A DNA stretch of 39,417 nt from Deltaproteobacteria bacterium (GTDB lineage Bacteria > Desulfobacterota > Syntrophorhabdia > Syntrophorhabdales > Syntrophorhabdaceae): contig JAKORG010000096.1 of assembly GCA_029777945.1 (NCBI GenBank), positions 1 through 39,417 on the forward strand, in the 5' to 3' direction. Below are positions 25,337 to 34,134 of this stretch, in pieces. Numbering within the stretch: position 1 is the first letter of the stretch; each line of letters opens with the position of its first letter. A model generated the notes under the pieces. It was not told the origin of the DNA, searched no databases, and saw only the letters and a list, made by a program, of their open reading frames with translations. The translations under genes and the position numbers were made by a program.

Positions 25337-25408
25337 ATTTATGGGTGAAAAAAAACAAAAAAATATAAATATTTCTTATTAGTTGTAGAAGTAGAACAGT
25401 GTTGTTTG

Positions 25409-25424
25409 TGGTATAAACATTGCA
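25409..25424 (+). promoter_or_regulatory. Sigma-54 (-24/-12) promoter for the Hdr/Etf operon
   Basis: TGGTATAAACATTGCA has ten bases between GG (25410-25411) and GC (25422-25423). It differs by only two bases from the element before the muramidase-motAB genes. The predicted start is about 25435, leaving a 50-base leader before the first ATG (25485). Confidence 0.8.
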
Positions 25425-25433
25425 TATAGAAAT

Positions 25434-25455
25434 TAGACCGTTTTTAAAAGGTCTA
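25434..25455 (+). other. 5' leader stem-loop of the Hdr/Etf transcript
   Basis: TAGACC (25434-25439) pairs with GGTCTA (25450-25455), and the TTTT/AAAA between them extends the stem with one bulged G. It begins at the predicted sigma-54 transcript start, so the mRNA would start in a hairpin, an arrangement that can protect 5' ends. The ribosome site (AAGGGG) lies downstream and is not sequestered. Confidence 0.4.
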
Positions 25456-25484
25456 AAAAGAAAAAACTCATTAAGGGGTTATGT

Positions 25485-26579
25485 ATGCAAGATGAGGCAG
25501 CAAGTCGTGTGCTGGTTTGTATCCAGTGTGGAAAATGCACAGGCGGTTGTCCTGAATCCGGAAGGACACCTTTTAATATAAGAATGCTCGTTAGAAAAAG
25601 ATAATTTAATTATGCCATAGATGAATCCATGCCATGGTATTGCACTGCCTGTAATGCCTGCACGATTCGCTGCCCCAGGGATGTAAAACCATCAGAGATG
25701 ATTATAGAAATTAGGTCTTCATTGGTTGAAAACGGGGATATCCCTTTGGCAATTCAAAAGGCCCTTGAAAATACCTTTGTCCAGAAAAATCCATGGGGTA
25801 AGCCGAGGTCTAAAAGGGGTGAATGGGTGGAAAAATTAGATTTTAAGGTCCCCCACATATCAGAAACCAAGCACAAAAGACTCTTGTTTTTGTGTTGTGT
25901 CCACGCCTATGATCCCAGGTGTATGATAATACCTGTAAATGTGGCCCAACTATTGAATAAAGCAGGTTATGAATTCGGTATTCTTGGTGAAGAGGAGTGC
26001 TGCTGCGGTAACGAGATAAGAAGAATAGGCGAACTCGGATTGTTCGAAGAATTGATGGAAGAGAATAAGGCAAATTTTAAAGAATACGGTGTAGAAGAGA
26101 TAATAGCCCTTTCACCACACTGCATGAATACCTTAAAAAATGAATACGGAGATATGGGTATAAAGGTTATGCATTACACAGAGGTTTTGTCAAACCTCAT
26201 TAAAGAAGGTCTATTAAAGCCTGAAAAAACCTTTGAAAAGGAGTTAATCTATCACGACCCGTGTTTTTTAGGAAAGCAAAATAAAATCTTTGAACAACCA
26301 AGAGAGATTTTAAACAACATAAACAATGTAAAACTCAAAGAATTTTCCAGGTCAAGGGAGATATCCCTTTGTTGTGAAGGTGGTGGTGGAAGGATGTTTT
26401 TTGAGGTAGAGGCCCAATACAAAAGAAACAGTGAAACCAGGGTGGAAGAGGCGCAGGAAAAAGGCGCAGAGGTTATAACCACTGCCTGTCCTTTTTGTGT
26501 AATGACCCTTGAAGAAAAGGCAGTTGAAAAAGGGCTTGCAGTAAAAGAATTATCCGAGATATTGATGGAGGTGATATAA
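25485..26579 (+). pseudogene. HdrC-HdrB (HdrD-like) iron-sulfur oxidoreductase, interrupted by an in-frame TAA
   Basis: The intact form would be a 364-residue soluble fusion of HdrC and HdrB, which passes electrons from Etf or HdrA to a disulfide or other acceptor. Codons 1-39 (ATG at 25485 after AAGGGG) carry the first [4Fe-4S] motif CIQCGKCTGGCP. Codon 40 is TAA (25602-25604). The same frame then continues with FNYAIDESMPWYCTACNACTIRCP, the second [4Fe-4S] motif, and two CCG domains: CC...C, ECCCGNE, SPHCMNTL and DPCFLG, SLCCEGGGG, CPFCVMTL. A restart at ATG 25629 would give a 316-residue protein lacking one cluster, with only a weak ribosome site. A point mutation, a sequence error or a genuinely split gene are all possible. 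It is coupled to etfB one base downstream. Confidence 0.75.
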
Positions 26580-26580
26580 T

Positions 26581-27357
26581 ATGGATATTCTCGTATTTGT
26601 AAAAAGGGTTGCAGCAACCCAGGAAGAAGAATTAAGGATTATAGATGATGGTAAAAATATTGACCTTTCCAAGATCCCTTTCAAGATGAACGACTGGGAC
26701 AACTATGCTGTGGAAGAGGCAGTAAAGATAGTGGAAGATAAGGGAGGTTCTGTTACTGCCATATCAATAGGAAGTGGAGAATCTGATGAGGTCTTAAGAA
26801 GGGCAATAGCAATGGGCTCAAAAGATGGTATTTTAATAGAGTCAAATGAGACGATTCACGACCCGGCGCTTAGGGCACTGGCAATATATAATTTCATTAA
26901 AAAAGAGAATATGCAATTTGATGCAATTTTTACAGGTGTTCAATCAGAAGATGACCAATTTGCCGCAACAGGTGGATTTTTGGCAGGTAAAATGGGCCTT
27001 TCTTATGCATCTATGGTAATAGGCATAGATGCCATTGAAAATGGATATTTTGTTTTAAGAAGGGAACTCGAAGGCGGGCTTCAAGAAAGAATAAAGATAA
27101 AGACACCCTGTGTCTTGTCAATTCAGAGCGGCATAAACGAGCCGAGATATGTATCCATTATGGGCATAAGAAAGGCATCCAAGGTAGAAAGAAAGATAAT
27201 GAAATTCAATGATTATGCAGGAAGTGGAGATGCTGTTATAGATTTAATCAGGTGGTCTTATCCTGAGAAAAAGGGAGGGGCAACAATGCTGACCGGAGAA
27301 GTGGATGCTCAATGTAAAGAACTTTTGGAAATCCTTAAAAATAAGGGGGTGTACTGA
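26581..27357 (+). CDS. etfB: Electron transfer flavoprotein beta subunit
   Basis: A 258-residue EtfB/FixA-type subunit: N-terminal MDILVFVKRV, MNDWDNYAVEEA (36-47) in the nucleotide/flavin region, TGVQSEDDQFAATGGFLAGKMG, and a C-terminal arm. It dimerises with EtfA and, in the bifurcating members of the family, its flavin splits electron pairs between high- and low-potential acceptors. Whether this one bifurcates cannot be decided from the motifs I can read. It starts one base after the HdrCB gene and its last base is the first base of etfA, so translation is coupled. An Hdr-like iron-sulfur protein directly before etfBA is a known arrangement in syntrophs. Confidence 0.94.
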   Translation: MDILVFVKRVAATQEEELRIIDDGKNIDLSKIPFKMNDWDNYAVEEAVKIVEDKGGSVTAISIGSGESDEVLRRAIAMGSKDGILIESNETIHDPALRALAIYNFIKKENMQFDAIFTGVQSEDDQFAATGGFLAGKMGLSYASMVIGIDAIENGYFVLRRELEGGLQERIKIKTPCVLSIQSGINEPRYVSIMGIRKASKVERKIMKFNDYAGSGDAVIDLIRWSYPEKKGGATMLTGEVDAQCKELLEILKNKGVY

Positions 27358-28298
27358 TGGGTTACGCACTAATTATCTCTGAAGTAAGGCGCGGTGTTTT
27401 CGAGGAAAGAAACCTCGATGCCATAGGAATTGCAAACCTTGCAGGAAAAGATGCATATCTTCTTATCCCAGAAGGCAACTATAATATAAACGGCAATATG
27501 GTGGATAAAATAATAAAGGTAAAAACAGAAGAATCTATGTTTTTAAATCCTTTGATAATAACCGGGTTAATCACAAAAATTATGGATTCTTCAGCCTCAC
27601 CTGAAATGGTGATCTTTACCCATTCTTCATCAGGTATAGAGATGGCAAGTTATCTGGCAGGCAAGATGGGTCTCCCAATCATAACAGATATAAGCGGTTA
27701 TGAAAAAAACGGGGACATTTTCTTTAAAAGCTACTATTCGGATAAGGTCTTTGGTCAGTTCAAAAAAACAAAAGAAAGCCCTTTAATTCTAACAGTTAGA
27801 AGCGGTAGCTTTAAAGATTTTGCAACAGATAAGGGGAAACAGGCAGAAGAAACAACAGTAGAAGGTCTTTCGGGCATCGAGGAAAGAAGCTTTATAGAGT
27901 ATGTTGAGGAAGAAAAGACAGGGGTTGATATCACAAAGGCAGAGTTTCTTCTCTCCCTCGGTAGAGGTGTCGGCAACAAAGACGAGATACCGAAATTTGA
28001 AGAGCTTGCCCAACTCTTGAAGGCAACCATATCCGGTTCAAGACCAGTAGTGGATAAGCAATGGTTGCCTAAAGAAAGACAGGTTGGAACATCGGGGAAG
28101 ACTGTAAAACCAAAGGTTTATCTTGCCATGGGAATTTCAGGGGCATTCCAGCATATTGCAGGTATGAAAGACTCGGAATGCATCATAGCAGTCAATAAAG
28201 ACCCTGAAGCACCTATCTTTCAATATGCCCACTACGGGATTGTAGGAGACGCAAATAAGATAAGGGATAAATTAAAAGACATAATCCAAGGTGGATAA
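27357..28298 (+). CDS. etfA: Electron transfer flavoprotein alpha subunit
   Basis: A 313-residue EtfA/FixB-type subunit carrying FAD. The C-terminal FAD-binding signature is clear: [19 protein letters not shown] (226-244), [25 protein letters not shown] (246-270) and [19 protein letters not shown] (280-298). There is no N-terminal ferredoxin extension of the kind seen in some anaerobe EtfA proteins. It overlaps etfB by one base and is followed after 14 bp by the HdrA-GltD fusion, so Etf probably docks on the Hdr module encoded in the same operon. Confidence 0.95.
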   Translation: MGYALIISEVRRGVFEERNLDAIGIANLAGKDAYLLIPEGNYNINGNMVDKIIKVKTEESMFLNPLIITGLITKIMDSSASPEMVIFTHSSSGIEMASYLAGKMGLPIITDISGYEKNGDIFFKSYYSDKVFGQFKKTKESPLILTVRSGSFKDFATDKGKQAEETTVEGLSGIEERSFIEYVEEEKTGVDITKAEFLLSLGRGVGNKDEIPKFEELAQLLKATISGSRPVVDKQWLPKERQVGTSGKTVKPKVYLAMGISGAFQHIAGMKDSECIIAVNKDPEAPIFQYAHYGIVGDANKIRDKLKDIIQGG

Positions 28299-28312
28299 AG
28301 GGAAAACACAAC

Positions 28313-31030
28313 ATGCAAGGGGAGCAGAGAGAAATAGAAAAAAGGGTCCTTGTCGTGGGAGGTGGTATAGGAGGGATTACCGCTGCCCTTGAACTTGCAG
28401 GATGTGGTGTAAAGGTAACCATGCTGGAAGAGACATCTTCCATAGGCGGGAGGATGATACAACTCGATAAGACCTTTCCCACCCTTGATTGTTCCACATG
28501 CACCCTTTCTCCTAAGATGGTGGAGGTGGCCTTAAATAAAAATATAGAACTTATCTCTCTGGCAAAACCCATAGGTATAAAAAAGAACGGCAAGGGTTTT
28601 AAGGTTACCATATTTAAAAAGGCAAGGTTTGTGGATGTGAAAAAGTGCACTGCCTGTGGCACGTGTTTTGCTGGTTGCCCTGTTGTCATGAAAAGCGAAT
28701 TTAACATGGGTATAGGTGAAAGAAAGGCAATATATATCCCCTTCCCCCAGGCAATACCCAATAAGGCCACAATAGATAAAAGGGAAGAAAGACCCTGCCA
28801 CGCTGCCTGCATTGATGCATGCCCCATAAATACCAATGTAGCTGGTTATCTTAGACTTATAAGGGACGGCAGATTTAAGGATGCCTATCTACTCATAAGG
28901 TCCACAAACCCGTTACCCTCTGTATGTGGAAGGGTATGTTATGCACCTTGTGAAGGTGTATGTAACAGGGGACAACTCGATGCCCCTCTTGCCATAAGGG
29001 ACTTAAAAAGATTTGCCGTTGATTCCTTCAATATCGATGAACTACCCATCCCTCAGGTCCAGAAAACGGACAAAAAAGTAGCCATAATAGGCGCAGGCCC
29101 TTCAGGCCTTGCATGTGCCCATGACCTTGCACTGGAAGGTCATAGTGTCACCATCTTTGAGGCACAACCTGAACCAGGTGGGATGTTAAGATATGCCATA
29201 CCTGAATATAGGCTTCCCAAAGATGAACTCCGTAAAGAAATCGACTACATAAAAAGGCTCGGCGTTGAAATTAAATGCAATAAAGAGGTGGGAAGGGATA
29301 TCACCTTCCTTGACATAAAAAACTCATTTGATGCAGTCTTTATAGGGGTAGGTGCCAGAAAAGGGGTAAACCTAAATATTGATGGTGAAGACCTAAAAGG
29401 AGTAATAGACGGCATCAGATTTTTAAGAATGGTCAACATGGGAGAAAAGATAGAACTCGGCAATGTGGTTGCAGTTATAGGTGGTGGCAACACGGCCATT
29501 GACTGTGCAAGAACAGCCCTTAGATTAGGCTCAAAAGAAGTCAAGGTCATATACAGAAGAACACAGGCAGAAATGCCTGCAGCCCATGAGGAAGTGGAGG
29601 CATTGATTAAAGAGGGGATTGTCATAGAGTTTCTCACAACACCAAAAAGGTTTATTTCAGAAAATGGCGCATTAAAAAAGATGGAATGTATAAGGATGGA
29701 ACTCGGTGAACCAGACTCATCTGGAAGGAGGAGGCCCGTAGAGATACCTGGTTCTGAATTTACCATTGATGTAGATACAGTAATCACGGCCCTTGGACAG
29801 AGACCGGAGACAGACTTTCTAAAAGACAGCATTAATCTCGGAAAAGACAGCACTATTAAGATAGATACAAAGACAGGGATGACGTCATTAGAAGGTGTCT
29901 TTGCCGGAGGCGATGCAGTCACAGGACCGGCATATGTAATAGATGCCATTGCTGCAGGAAAAAAGGCTGCCATTAACATTTCGAGGTATCTTAAGGGAGA
30001 GCCGCCTTATGAATTCGAAACATGTAAGGCCCCAAAATCCCTTACGGAAAAAGAGGTATCTCAATTAAAAGAAAAATACGGCACTGCCTCCCGTATTTAT
30101 GTAAAAGAAAAAGATGTGTCTCAGAGGATTAAAGATTTTAGCGAAGTTGTTATAGGTTATGACAGAGATAATGCCATATTAGAGGCATCAAGATGCCTTG
30201 CCAGTATGATCGAAGGTTGTATTGAATGCGGTGAATGCAAGAGGAGATGTGAAGCAGGTGCAGTAGACTATCAGATGAAAGATGAAGTGGTGGAGATGGA
30301 TTTTGACGGAATAGTAATAGCGCCTGGTTTTGATCTTTACGACCCAACAGAAAAGAAAGAATTGGGATACAAAAGATTAAAAGGTGTGATGACAGGCATT
30401 GAATTCGAACGTTTAAGCTCTGTTACAGGGCCCACCGGTGGAGAAATACTCTTTAACGGCAAAGTGCCTAAAAGATTTTATTTTATCCAGTGTGTTGGCT
30501 CACGGGATAGACAGACCGGTGCAAGATATTGTTCAAGGGTCTGCTGTATGTATACGGCCAAACATGCAAGTATAGTAAAGGACAGGATTAAGGATGCCAC
30601 AGTCTATATCTCATATATAGACGTAAGGGCCTATGGTAAAGGTTATGAAGAATTCTATAAAAGCACCCAAGAGGCAGGCGTCAAATACATTAGAGGCATT
30701 CCTGGTGAGATAGTAGAAGGTAAAAACGGTCTTATTGTAAGGGTGGAGGATATGTTAAGCGGCGAATTAAACGAGGTGGAGGTAGATCTTGTTATTCTTG
30801 CCACAGGGGTGAGACCAAAGGCACATATAAAAGAACTGGCAGAAATCATGTCATTGGCACTGGATGAATACGGTTTTGTAAAGGTCGACCCTGTTAATCC
30901 TTCTAAAACAAGCACCGATGGTATATTCGTATGTGGCATGGGCTCAGGCCCAAAAGACATACCCGATACAGTGGCATCAGCAGGTGAGGCTGCCTCTGCC
31001 TGTATGGAATATATAAAGGCGGATTTATGA
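28313..31030 (+). CDS. HdrA with an inserted GltD-type NAD(P)H oxidoreductase domain
   Basis: A 905-residue flavin/iron-sulfur protein of unusual design. Residues 10-125 are the first part of HdrA: VVGGGIGGITAALELAG, DCSTCTLSPKMVEV and the cluster motif CTACGTCFAGCP at 112-122. Residues 158-565 are a complete GltD-like domain: PCHAACIDACP, CGRVCYAPCEGVC, VAIIGAGPSGLACAHDLA, AVIGGGNTAIDCARTA (387-402), YRRTQAEMPA (414-423) and FAGGDAVTGPAYVIDAI. Residues 625-650 hold another cluster motif (CIECGECKRRC), and the rest is the second half of HdrA with CVGSRDRQTGARYCSRVCCMYTA. GltD uses NADPH to feed electrons through FAD and Fe-S clusters, so this subunit probably supplies NAD(P)H electrons to, or takes them from, the Hdr complex. 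It overlaps the next hdrA by four bases. Confidence 0.88.
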   Translation: MQGEQREIEKRVLVVGGGIGGITAALELAGCGVKVTMLEETSSIGGRMIQLDKTFPTLDCSTCTLSPKMVEVALNKNIELISLAKPIGIKKNGKGFKVTIFKKARFVDVKKCTACGTCFAGCPVVMKSEFNMGIGERKAIYIPFPQAIPNKATIDKREERPCHAACIDACPINTNVAGYLRLIRDGRFKDAYLLIRSTNPLPSVCGRVCYAPCEGVCNRGQLDAPLAIRDLKRFAVDSFNIDELPIPQVQKTDKKVAIIGAGPSGLACAHDLALEGHSVTIFEAQPEPGGMLRYAIPEYRLPKDELRKEIDYIKRLGVEIKCNKEVGRDITFLDIKNSFDAVFIGVGARKGVNLNIDGEDLKGVIDGIRFLRMVNMGEKIELGNVVAVIGGGNTAIDCARTALRLGSKEVKVIYRRTQAEMPAAHEEVEALIKEGIVIEFLTTPKRFISENGALKKMECIRMELGEPDSSGRRRPVEIPGSEFTIDVDTVITALGQRPETDFLKDSINLGKDSTIKIDTKTGMTSLEGVFAGGDAVTGPAYVIDAIAAGKKAAINISRYLKGEPPYEFETCKAPKSLTEKEVSQLKEKYGTASRIYVKEKDVSQRIKDFSEVVIGYDRDNAILEASRCLASMIEGCIECGECKRRCEAGAVDYQMKDEVVEMDFDGIVIAPGFDLYDPTEKKELGYKRLKGVMTGIEFERLSSVTGPTGGEILFNGKVPKRFYFIQCVGSRDRQTGARYCSRVCCMYTAKHASIVKDRIKDATVYISYIDVRAYGKGYEEFYKSTQEAGVKYIRGIPGEIVEGKNGLIVRVEDMLSGELNEVEVDLVILATGVRPKAHIKELAEIMSLALDEYGFVKVDPVNPSKTSTDGIFVCGMGSGPKDIPDTVASAGEAASACMEYIKADL

Positions 31031-32700
31031 AAGCGGGTATATTTATCTGTCACTGCGGACATAACATAAAACATACAGTGGATGTAAGGCGTTTGAGCGA
31101 ATATTTTAAAAAGATACCAGGAGTGGAGGTTGCCATTGACTACGCCTTTGTCTGTTCAGAACCAGGGCAGGATATTATAAAAGAGAGTATTGAAAATAAA
31201 CATCTGGACAGGGTTGTAATAGCCTCATGCACCCCATCTCTGCATGGGGATCTCTTCAAGGACCTCCTTAAAAAATCAGGGATAAACCCGTTCTATTTAA
31301 GACGTGTAAGCATAAGGGAGCACTGTTCATGGGTCGGCGATGACATTGAAGCAAATACAGAGAAGGCAAAAAGACTCATACTTTCAGGGCTCTATTCTGC
31401 AAGTCACTATATTCCCCTTGAAGAAAAAATGGTTGAAGTGAATAAATCTGCCCTTGTAATAGGTGGCGGTGTCTCTGGATTGAATGCTGCACTGTTTCTG
31501 GCTAAGATGGGAATAAAGGTATATCTCGTGGAGAGAGAAGAAGAATTAGGTGGTCATGTAAGACTTTTAAACAGTGTATGGCCGTCTAAAAGAAGTGGCA
31601 GAGAAATAGTAGCAGAGATGGTAGACGAATTAAATAGGCTTGCCAATGTAGACATATATACGAATACAACTATTACGAATTTTGAAGGTTTCTTCGGCAA
31701 TTATCAGGTAACATTAAAAAAGGGCGAAGATGAAAAGAAAATCATTGTTGGCGGAGTAGTTGTGGCAACAGGCTTTGTTCCCTTTGACCCTTCTATAAAG
31801 CCTGAATTGCATTACAATAAAGACAAAAGGATAGTCACTACCCTTGACCTTGAAAAAGGTTTAGAAACCCTTGAAATCTCTAAAAAACCTCGGGTAGCAA
31901 TACTCCATTGTATTGGCTCCAGAGATGAAACAATAGGGAAGTCCTATTGTTCGAGGATCTGTTGTATAAATGCCATAAAAACAGCAGAGGCATTAAAAGA
32001 AAAATATCCCGAATCCTATATAGAATCATTCTATATGGATGTAAGGGCCCATCCTAAAGGAGGGGAAGAATATTTTGAATCTGTCCAGGAAAAGGGTGTG
32101 CTCTTTACAAGGGGGAATGTGGCAGAGATAATACCCACTGATAAGAGTATAATAATCAGAGGAGAGGATACGCTTTTAGGAGAAGTTTACGAGAAGGAGT
32201 TCGACCTTGTCGTTTTATCAATAGGCATGTCATCCCCGGTGGAAAATAAAGCATTGGGCCAATTATTAAAGATATCCCTTGACAAGGATGGTTTTTTTCT
32301 CGAGGCACACATAAAGCTAAGACCGTTTGATACTGCGGTAAAGGGGATATTTATAGCAGGTTCATGCTCTGGACCCAAAGATGCCGAAGAATCCATTAAT
32401 CACGGAAAGGCTTCTGCCCTGAAACTTTTTGGTATGTTAAACCTCGGTTATACATTTGTTGATCCCTTTATATCCTATGTAGACCCCAAAAGGTGCAGTG
32501 GTTGCCGACAGTGTGAAGAGGCATGCATAGCCAAGGCTATAAAATTCGATGAAAAATTGAGGATTGTAAAGGTGGAAGAGGCTGCCTGTATGGGATGTGG
32601 TCTATGTAATGCCACATGTCCATCATCGGCCATATCATTGAAAGGATATTTCGACAGTTATATATCCGACGAGATAAGTGGACTTCTTGAGATAGCATAA
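31027..32700 (+). CDS. hdrA: HdrA-like flavoprotein, second copy, with two C-terminal ferredoxin motifs
   Basis: A 557-residue HdrA. The N-terminal domain (1-135) has GIFICHCGHNI and VIASCTPSLHG. The FAD domain starts at LVIGGGVSGLNAALFLA (about 142-158), and the flavin-proximal cysteines are in CIGSRDETIGKSYCSRICC. The C-terminal pair of [4Fe-4S] motifs is CSGCRQCEEAC and CMGCGLCNATCP. HdrA carries the FAD that bifurcates electrons between ferredoxin and the HdrBC disulfide site. It lacks the inserted ferredoxin of methanogen HdrA and complements the upstream HdrA-GltD, which has no N-terminal domain or C-terminal ferredoxin. The two may pair as an HdrA heterodimer. It is followed 22 bp later by mvhD. 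Confidence 0.92.
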   Translation: MKAGIFICHCGHNIKHTVDVRRLSEYFKKIPGVEVAIDYAFVCSEPGQDIIKESIENKHLDRVVIASCTPSLHGDLFKDLLKKSGINPFYLRRVSIREHCSWVGDDIEANTEKAKRLILSGLYSASHYIPLEEKMVEVNKSALVIGGGVSGLNAALFLAKMGIKVYLVEREEELGGHVRLLNSVWPSKRSGREIVAEMVDELNRLANVDIYTNTTITNFEGFFGNYQVTLKKGEDEKKIIVGGVVVATGFVPFDPSIKPELHYNKDKRIVTTLDLEKGLETLEISKKPRVAILHCIGSRDETIGKSYCSRICCINAIKTAEALKEKYPESYIESFYMDVRAHPKGGEEYFESVQEKGVLFTRGNVAEIIPTDKSIIIRGEDTLLGEVYEKEFDLVVLSIGMSSPVENKALGQLLKISLDKDGFFLEAHIKLRPFDTAVKGIFIAGSCSGPKDAEESINHGKASALKLFGMLNLGYTFVDPFISYVDPKRCSGCRQCEEACIAKAIKFDEKLRIVKVEEAACMGCGLCNATCPSSAISLKGYFDSYISDEISGLLEIA

Positions 32701-32722
32701 AAGCTATAGGAGGAATAGATAT

Positions 32723-33139
32723 ATGTCTGATAAAACAGAAAGAGAACCTGAAATAGTTGGCTTTGCCTGTTCTTATTGCACATTTAAGGCATCGGAAATG
32801 GCAGGCAGTCTCAGAATGAAATATCCGGAAAAGGTAAGGGTAATACAGGTGCCCTGTTCCAGTAGGGTTGATCCTGCCTTTGTAATAAAGGCTATTTTTG
32901 AAGGTGCAGATGGGGTGTTTGTCTCGGGCTGCCATCCAGGCGATTGTCACTTCATCAAAGGAAATTACTATACCAGGAGAAAGATGGCTGCATTGAAAGA
33001 GATGTTTAAGGCATTCTCCATGGACGGAAAGGTAAAACTCTTCTGGATTAGCGCAGCAGAGGCAAGGAGATTTATAGAAAAGATAACGAATATGTATAAC
33101 GAATTAAGGGAAGAGAAAAATGCAGGGAAAAAAAATTGA
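32723..33139 (+). CDS. mvhD: MvhD-like [2Fe-2S] electron-transfer subunit
   Basis: A 138-residue MvhD-type protein (methyl-viologen-reducing hydrogenase delta subunit family), which hands electrons to the HdrA flavin. The family cysteines are present: C16 and C19 in FACSYCTF, C45 in VPCSSRVD, and C70 and C75 in SGCHPGDCHF. It has an AGGAGG ribosome site. No MvhA or MvhG hydrogenase subunits are nearby, so the electrons must come from another partner, presumably the FrhB-like subunit encoded next, whose gene overlaps this one by 20 bases. Confidence 0.93.
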   Translation: MSDKTEREPEIVGFACSYCTFKASEMAGSLRMKYPEKVRVIQVPCSSRVDPAFVIKAIFEGADGVFVSGCHPGDCHFIKGNYYTRRKMAALKEMFKAFSMDGKVKLFWISAAEARRFIEKITNMYNELREEKNAGKKN

Positions 33140-34133
33140 TAAGGAAAAGCTAAGGGTTGCATTAAACAGGTTTGTGGAAAAACAAAACCAGATTGTATAC
33201 GGTTACGGAAAAAACGGCATTTTCATTACACACAAAATATATACAGATCATGTGGAAGACCTTTCCCTTTTCAATCCTTATTTTGGTATAAACGGTGCGA
33301 CCTTTTTTTACAGGGTCTTCAGCAAGGATATAAAGGTGGTGATGCTACTTAGGCCTTGTGAGATCAGGGCAATGATTGAACTTGTAAAATTAAACCAGAT
33401 AGAACCTGAAACAATAACCATGATATCTACAGACTGTCCAGGCACTGTCTCCCTAAAAAAGGCCAAAGCAGACCTGCCCGATGATTTTTTAGAGATACAA
33501 AAGGCAGCTGAGAAAGATGATGGCGGATTGAGATGGGCATGTAAATTCTGCAGGGAAAAAAGAGGCGTTTTTGGAGATGCAGGTATAAGGGTCCAAGAAG
33601 ACGGTGGCATGTGGATATTCCCATATACAGATAAAGGTAGCGATTTTTTAAACTTAATAGACGAAGAATTAGTTGAATATACAGGTAAATTCGTTATTTT
33701 AGAAAGCATGAAGACAGAACCTTTTGTTACTGATATGGATACATTCCATAAAGATTTTTCAAAATGTATCCTCTGTAAGAACTGTAGAGATATGTGCCCT
33801 GTATGCTACTGTGTGGATTGCCTGTTCAATGGAGACGAATATCTGCCAAAGGGTGACGCATTTATAAATAAGATGTTAAGAACAGGCACAGAAAACCTTC
33901 CATACGGAAAAGAAATCTTCCACATGATAAGGATGTATCATGTTTCTCAGACATGTGTAGGTTGTGGGGCGTGCGAAGAAGCATGTCCCCAGGATATCCC
34001 CATTACCAAATATTTTAAAGGTATATCTGAGAGACTGCAGAATCTCTTCTCCTATATGTCAGGAAGAGATGTAAAGGAAACGATACCATATCTAACATTT
34101 AAAGAGGATGAGCTAAAAGATACAGAAGATTGA
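33120..34133 (+). CDS. FrhB/FdhB-like iron-sulfur flavoprotein subunit
   Basis: A 337-residue protein related to the beta subunits of coenzyme F420 hydrogenase and of formate dehydrogenase. Residues 60-150 contain VVMLLRPCEIRAMI (C80), STDCPG (C106) and CKFC (C141, C144). Residues 216-234 carry a cysteine-rich cluster motif (CILCKNCRDMCPVCYCVDC), and CVGCGACEEACP at 279-290 binds a second [4Fe-4S] cluster. Relatives hold FAD and connect a nicotinamide or F420 site to Fe-S carriers. It starts inside mvhD (20-base overlap, ribosome site AGGGAAGAG), which argues for a tight MvhD-FrhB-like contact. No formate dehydrogenase or hydrogenase catalytic subunit accompanies it, so its electron donor is unknown. 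Confidence 0.85.
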   Translation: MQGKKIDKEKLRVALNRFVEKQNQIVYGYGKNGIFITHKIYTDHVEDLSLFNPYFGINGATFFYRVFSKDIKVVMLLRPCEIRAMIELVKLNQIEPETITMISTDCPGTVSLKKAKADLPDDFLEIQKAAEKDDGGLRWACKFCREKRGVFGDAGIRVQEDGGMWIFPYTDKGSDFLNLIDEELVEYTGKFVILESMKTEPFVTDMDTFHKDFSKCILCKNCRDMCPVCYCVDCLFNGDEYLPKGDAFINKMLRTGTENLPYGKEIFHMIRMYHVSQTCVGCGACEEACPQDIPITKYFKGISERLQNLFSYMSGRDVKETIPYLTFKEDELKDTED

Positions 34134-34134
34134 T

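Noticed and set aside
25602-25604. Recoding of TAA in the hdrCB gene as a programmed amino acid
   Set aside because: No known bacterial recoding inserts an amino acid at TAA under the standard code, and TAA is used as a normal stop elsewhere in the window.
29245-29979. Long antisense open frames inside the Hdr operon and other genes (for example 28213-28836, 29245-29979)
   Set aside because: They are shadows of strongly coding plus-strand genes, lack ribosome sites and encode low-complexity Ser/Leu/Pro-rich sequence.
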